In this document: piece by piece, positions 37,815 through 40,073 of the stretch
Position numbering within the stretch: position 1 is the stretch's first letter
Layout: the number at the start of each line of letters is the position of its first letter
Position numbers and translations under genes: made by a program
Assembly (NCBI RefSeq): GCF_004793545.1
Contig: NZ_SRYA01000044.1
Location: forward strand, 1 to 40,073
Reading direction: 5' to 3'
Length of the DNA stretch: 40,073 nt
DNA from: Petralouisia muris
GTDB lineage: Bacteria > Bacillota > Clostridia > Lachnospirales > Lachnospiraceae
Notes under the pieces: generated by a model
The model's input: the letters and a program-made list of their open reading frames with translations, nothing else
Told to the model about the DNA's origin: nothing
The model's database searches: none

Positions 37815-37831
37815 TAGACCGATTCGGACAC
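37815..37831 (+). promoter_or_regulatory. Dispersed near-palindrome copy 6
   Basis: TAGACCGATTCGGACAC, identical to copy 5, 23 nt before the membrane-protein start and overlapping a possible -10 (TATTAT). Intergenic. Confidence 0.55.
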
Positions 37832-37854
37832 AAAACCAAAGGAGGCAAATTGCT

Positions 37855-38487
37855 ATGAAGAAAAAGTATTTTATTATTGGTGCGGTCGTTGTGGTACTTT
37901 TGGGGTATGGCTTATTGGCAAACAGCAGTAAGGACGATACACAGGAAACAGGACAGGCAACGGAACAAATAGCACAGAACAACGAAAACGAACAGAAGTT
38001 CGGGGTGGGTACTGCTAATATAGCAACCACGGAATCAGACAAAAAAGACGAAGAAACACAGCAGCCGGAAACGGAAAAACAGACCGAGGAAACAGTAGAA
38101 CACAGGACAGGAGATAATATAGTAGGCATAAGCGATAAGGACATAACGGAAATACACTCAACCAATTATGACACTGTAAGAAATGATGTTACAGAAAGAT
38201 GGAAATGCTTGGTTTTAGCGGAGGATAATTTTGACGTTACAGAATATGCCCTATCATGCTATAAAAATCACTTTGATTCTGACGAAACTATTTTAGCGGT
38301 TATAAACCTCACAACAAAGACCAGTACAAGCATTAGCAAGGTTGCAGGAAATCTATATGTATCAGAATATGAGTATGTGGACGGAGAAGAGCATGACGCA
38401 AAAATAATGTTTAGCGGTATGCACTTGGTTGATTATATTGTATATATAGATAATGGGGATGTAGAAAAAGTAACCGAAGAGGATTAA
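37855..38487 (+). CDS. Membrane-anchored extracytoplasmic protein
   Basis: 210 residues: basic N-terminus and one membrane segment (KKKYFIIGAVVVVLLGYGLLA), a Glu/Gln/Thr-rich disordered linker (about 25-85), then a folded domain (YDTVRNDVTERWKCLVLAEDNFDVTEYALSCYKNHF...VDYIVYIDNGDVEKVTEED). No lipobox Cys is seen, so it is an N-terminal anchor rather than a lipoprotein. Expressed next to the lysogeny genes, it may be a lysogenic-conversion or superinfection-exclusion factor (inferred). A near-palindrome lies at its start. Confidence 0.65.
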   Translation: MKKKYFIIGAVVVVLLGYGLLANSSKDDTQETGQATEQIAQNNENEQKFGVGTANIATTESDKKDEETQQPETEKQTEETVEHRTGDNIVGISDKDITEIHSTNYDTVRNDVTERWKCLVLAEDNFDVTEYALSCYKNHFDSDETILAVINLTTKTSTSISKVAGNLYVSEYEYVDGEEHDAKIMFSGMHLVDYIVYIDNGDVEKVTEED

Positions 38488-38499
38488 AAAAGCAAGACA

Positions 38500-38534
38500 G
38501 GGCAGCAGGGCATAAAAACCTTGCTGCCCTTTTT
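38500..38534 (+). terminator. Intrinsic terminator after the membrane-protein gene
   Basis: GGGCAGCA..GG / CC.TGCTGCCC stem followed by TTTTT, similar in sequence to the leader hairpin at 7724-7764. Confidence 0.85.
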
Positions 38535-38549
38535 GTTGGAGGTGCGACT

Positions 38550-39590
38550 ATGAGAAAATTTAAGCAAATGACACATAACGACAGGATAAAAATGGAAGCG
38601 TTGTTAAATGCCGGACATTCAAAGGCAGAAGTGGCAGAGCAATTACATTTTCACAGAAGCAATATATACCGAGAATACGATAAAGGGAAATACATACATA
38701 GAAATTCAGATTATACGGAAGAGGAACGATATAGTAGCGATTTAGGGCAGAAAGCACACGATTACGCACAAGAGGGAAAAGGCAGGGCATTAAAAATAGG
38801 GAACGACAGGGAATTAGCAGAGTATATAGAAAGCAAAATAGTAGATGATAAATTTAGCCCGGAGGCAGCACTGGCAGAGGTCAAAAGGTCGGGCATTGAA
38901 TTTAAAACGACAATCAGCGTAAGGACGCTTTACAGATATATAGACAACGGAATATTTTTGAAGCTGACAAACAAAGACCTACCTATTAAGAGTAAGAAGA
39001 AAAAACACAATAAGAAAGTCAAAGTGCAGAAAAGGGCAAGTGCGGGGGAAAGTATCGAGAACAGACCAGAGGAGGTAAAGAATCGGGAAGTATTCGGGCA
39101 TTGGGAAATGGATACAGTCAAGGGGCAGCGTGGGGTTACAAAATCCTGTATGCTTGTGCTGACGGAAAGAAAGACCCGTGATGAAATTGTTGTTAAGCTG
39201 AAAGACCAAACAGCAGCCTCCGTTGTTGAAGCACTGGACAGACTGGAGAGGAAATGGGGGGATATGTTTAGTAGCATATTCAGAAGCATAACCGTAGATA
39301 ACGGGGTAGAGTTTGCAGATTATGAGGGTATGGAAAAATCCGTATTGAACAACGGGGAAAAACGTACCTTTGTATTTTACTGCCACCCGTACAGTAGTTG
39401 GGAACGTGGAACAAATGAAAATAATAATAGGCTTATCCGTAGGCACATACCAAAAGGGGTAGATTTTGACGATAGGACAGACGAAGAGATAGCATTTATT
39501 GAAGAATGGATAAACAATTATCCGAGGGGGATTTTTGAATACAGGACATCAGCGGAGTTATTCGAGGAAGAAATACAGAAATTGGCATAA
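38550..39590 (+). CDS. IS30-family DDE transposase
   Basis: 346 residues. N-terminal HTH (MTHNDRIKMEALLNAGHSKAEVAEQLHFHRSNIYREYDKG), then the DDE core: FGHWEMDTVKG (first Asp), SITVDNGVEFAD (second Asp), YSSWERGTNENNNRLIRRHIPKG (Glu). This is complete for IS30. Codon use is like the phage, it lies at the phage's right end directly before host tRNA genes, and no tyrosine or serine integrase is present, so it may be the phage's own integration enzyme rather than a passenger insertion sequence. No IS30-like inverted repeats closely flanking the gene were found. Confidence 0.9.
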   Translation: MRKFKQMTHNDRIKMEALLNAGHSKAEVAEQLHFHRSNIYREYDKGKYIHRNSDYTEEERYSSDLGQKAHDYAQEGKGRALKIGNDRELAEYIESKIVDDKFSPEAALAEVKRSGIEFKTTISVRTLYRYIDNGIFLKLTNKDLPIKSKKKKHNKKVKVQKRASAGESIENRPEEVKNREVFGHWEMDTVKGQRGVTKSCMLVLTERKTRDEIVVKLKDQTAASVVEALDRLERKWGDMFSSIFRSITVDNGVEFADYEGMEKSVLNNGEKRTFVFYCHPYSSWERGTNENNNRLIRRHIPKGVDFDDRTDEEIAFIEEWINNYPRGIFEYRTSAELFEEEIQKLA

Positions 39591-39713
39591 AAATTTTTTT
39601 AGAAAAGTTGTCGCAAAACTATTGACAAAATATAGAGCGTGAAATTTTTAAAAAAAGTACTTGCAAAAAGAATAAAGTTATGATAACATTGTCTTTGTTG
39701 TTGACAATGTTAC
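39591..39713. other. Right phage/host boundary region
   Basis: AT-rich 123-nt stretch. It holds a GTCGCAAAACTATTGACA segment (39611-39627 area) nearly identical to 37485-37503, and a perfect 10-bp inverted repeat TAACATTGTC...GACAATGTTA (39684-39712) touching tRNA-Glu. Composition shifts from phage-like to host-like here, so the right end of the element probably lies in this stretch. Confidence 0.45.
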
Positions 39714-39785
39714 GGCTCCTTGGTCAAGCGGTTAAGACATCGCCCTTTCACGGCGGTAACACGGGTTCGATTCCCGTAGGAGTCA
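39714..39785 (+). tRNA. tRNA-Glu (UUC)
   Basis: Full cloverleaf: acceptor GGCTCCT/AGGAGTC, anticodon stem CGCC/GGCG with loop CTTTCAC (anticodon TTC at 39747-39749), T arm with GGTTCGATTCC. No encoded CCA. Confidence 0.95.
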
Positions 39786-39828
39786 TTTCTGTATCATATC
39801 TTTTTTGGTATTTTATGGAATATAATTC

Positions 39829-39857
39829 TTGACGAATATTTTAATGTTTGTTATAAT
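39829..39857 (+). promoter_or_regulatory. Promoter of tRNA-Cys
   Basis: TTGACG (39829-39834), 17-bp spacer, TATAAT (39852-39857), about 70 nt before the tRNA. Confidence 0.75.
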
Positions 39858-39925
39858 ATAATAAGTTAAGGCATTGGATAATAAGTCTGATGATTACTTA
39901 TTTGAACATTAAATTATTTAGTTAC

Positions 39926-39997
39926 GGCGCAGTAGCCAAGTGGTAAGGCGTGGGTCTGCAACACCCTGATTCACCGGTTCAAATCCGGTCTGCGCCT
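39926..39997 (+). tRNA. tRNA-Cys (GCA)
   Basis: Acceptor GGCGCAG/CTGCGCC with U discriminator typical of Cys, anticodon stem GGGT/ACCC with loop CTGCAAC (anticodon GCA at 39958-39960), T arm GGTTCAAATCC. No encoded CCA. Confidence 0.95.
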
Positions 39998-40073
39998 CTC
40001 AAAAAGCCCGGAAAATCACAATGTCATTAACTTAAGGAAAAGAACAATACCGGATGTCTTTACACCCATTCAT

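Noticed and set aside
39998-40073. Leftward frame beginning at the window end
   Set aside because: Only 13 codons before a stop; no ribosome binding site visible inside the window.

Overview
The window is most of a temperate contractile-tailed phage genome of a Gram-positive gut-type Clostridia host (Lachnospiraceae-like), integrated next to chromosomal tRNA genes at its right end. The evidence for this is AGGAGG-type ribosome binding sites, tightly packed co-directional genes with ATGA/TAATG overlaps, sigma-A type promoters, a moderate-GC phage body, and an AT-rich right flank with tRNA-Glu(UUC) and tRNA-Cys(GCA). The left end of the phage lies outside the window, and no replication or classical integrase gene is visible.

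Layout. 1-7.7 kb: the C-terminal half of a DNA cytosine methyltransferase, small early genes, a structured non-coding stretch, a ParA ATPase, a ParB-like protein, and a putative late regulator with a helix-turn-helix. 7.7-16 kb: head module (two small-terminase-like proteins, GpA-type large terminase, DUF6148-like joining protein, lambda-type portal, ClpP-like protease with a nested scaffold, gpD-like decoration protein, gpE-like capsid protein). 16-28 kb: contractile tail module (connectors, sheath, tube, chaperone with a -1 frameshift, tape measure, X/D/V/U/W/J/I baseplate proteins, fibre N-terminal protein).

29-32.6 kb: a complete diversity-generating retroelement (DGR): Avd accessory protein, template repeat (TR), reverse transcriptase (RT), and a target adhesin with a C-type-lectin-like DUF6273 domain that holds the variable repeat (VR). 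TR and VR align without gaps over 105 nt. All 13 differences fall at TR adenines, which is direct evidence of past adenine-specific mutagenic homing. The DGR sits directly after the fibre gene, so the diversified protein is most likely the receptor-binding tip.

32.6-36.2 kb: small tail-end genes, holin-like membrane proteins, an amidase and a second lysin. 36.2-39.6 kb: a lysogeny/accessory region with divergent genes, a ribbon-helix-helix repressor, a membrane-anchored protein and an IS30-family DDE transposase that may serve as the integration enzyme. 39.6-40.07 kb: host tRNA genes.

Regulation visible in the DNA. (1) Seven copies of a 16-bp palindrome lie in promoter regions; in three perfectly spaced promoters the palindrome fills the spacer. 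Two of these control regions, 34 kb apart, are homologous duplicates. (2) Two identical 'late promoter plus leader terminator' cassettes precede the terminase and portal genes. (3) Six copies of a 17-bp near-palindrome, all in one orientation and all near gene starts, are scattered over 32 kb. They are candidate ParB centromere sites or stoperator-like repressor sites, and are the least explained signal in the window after the DGR.
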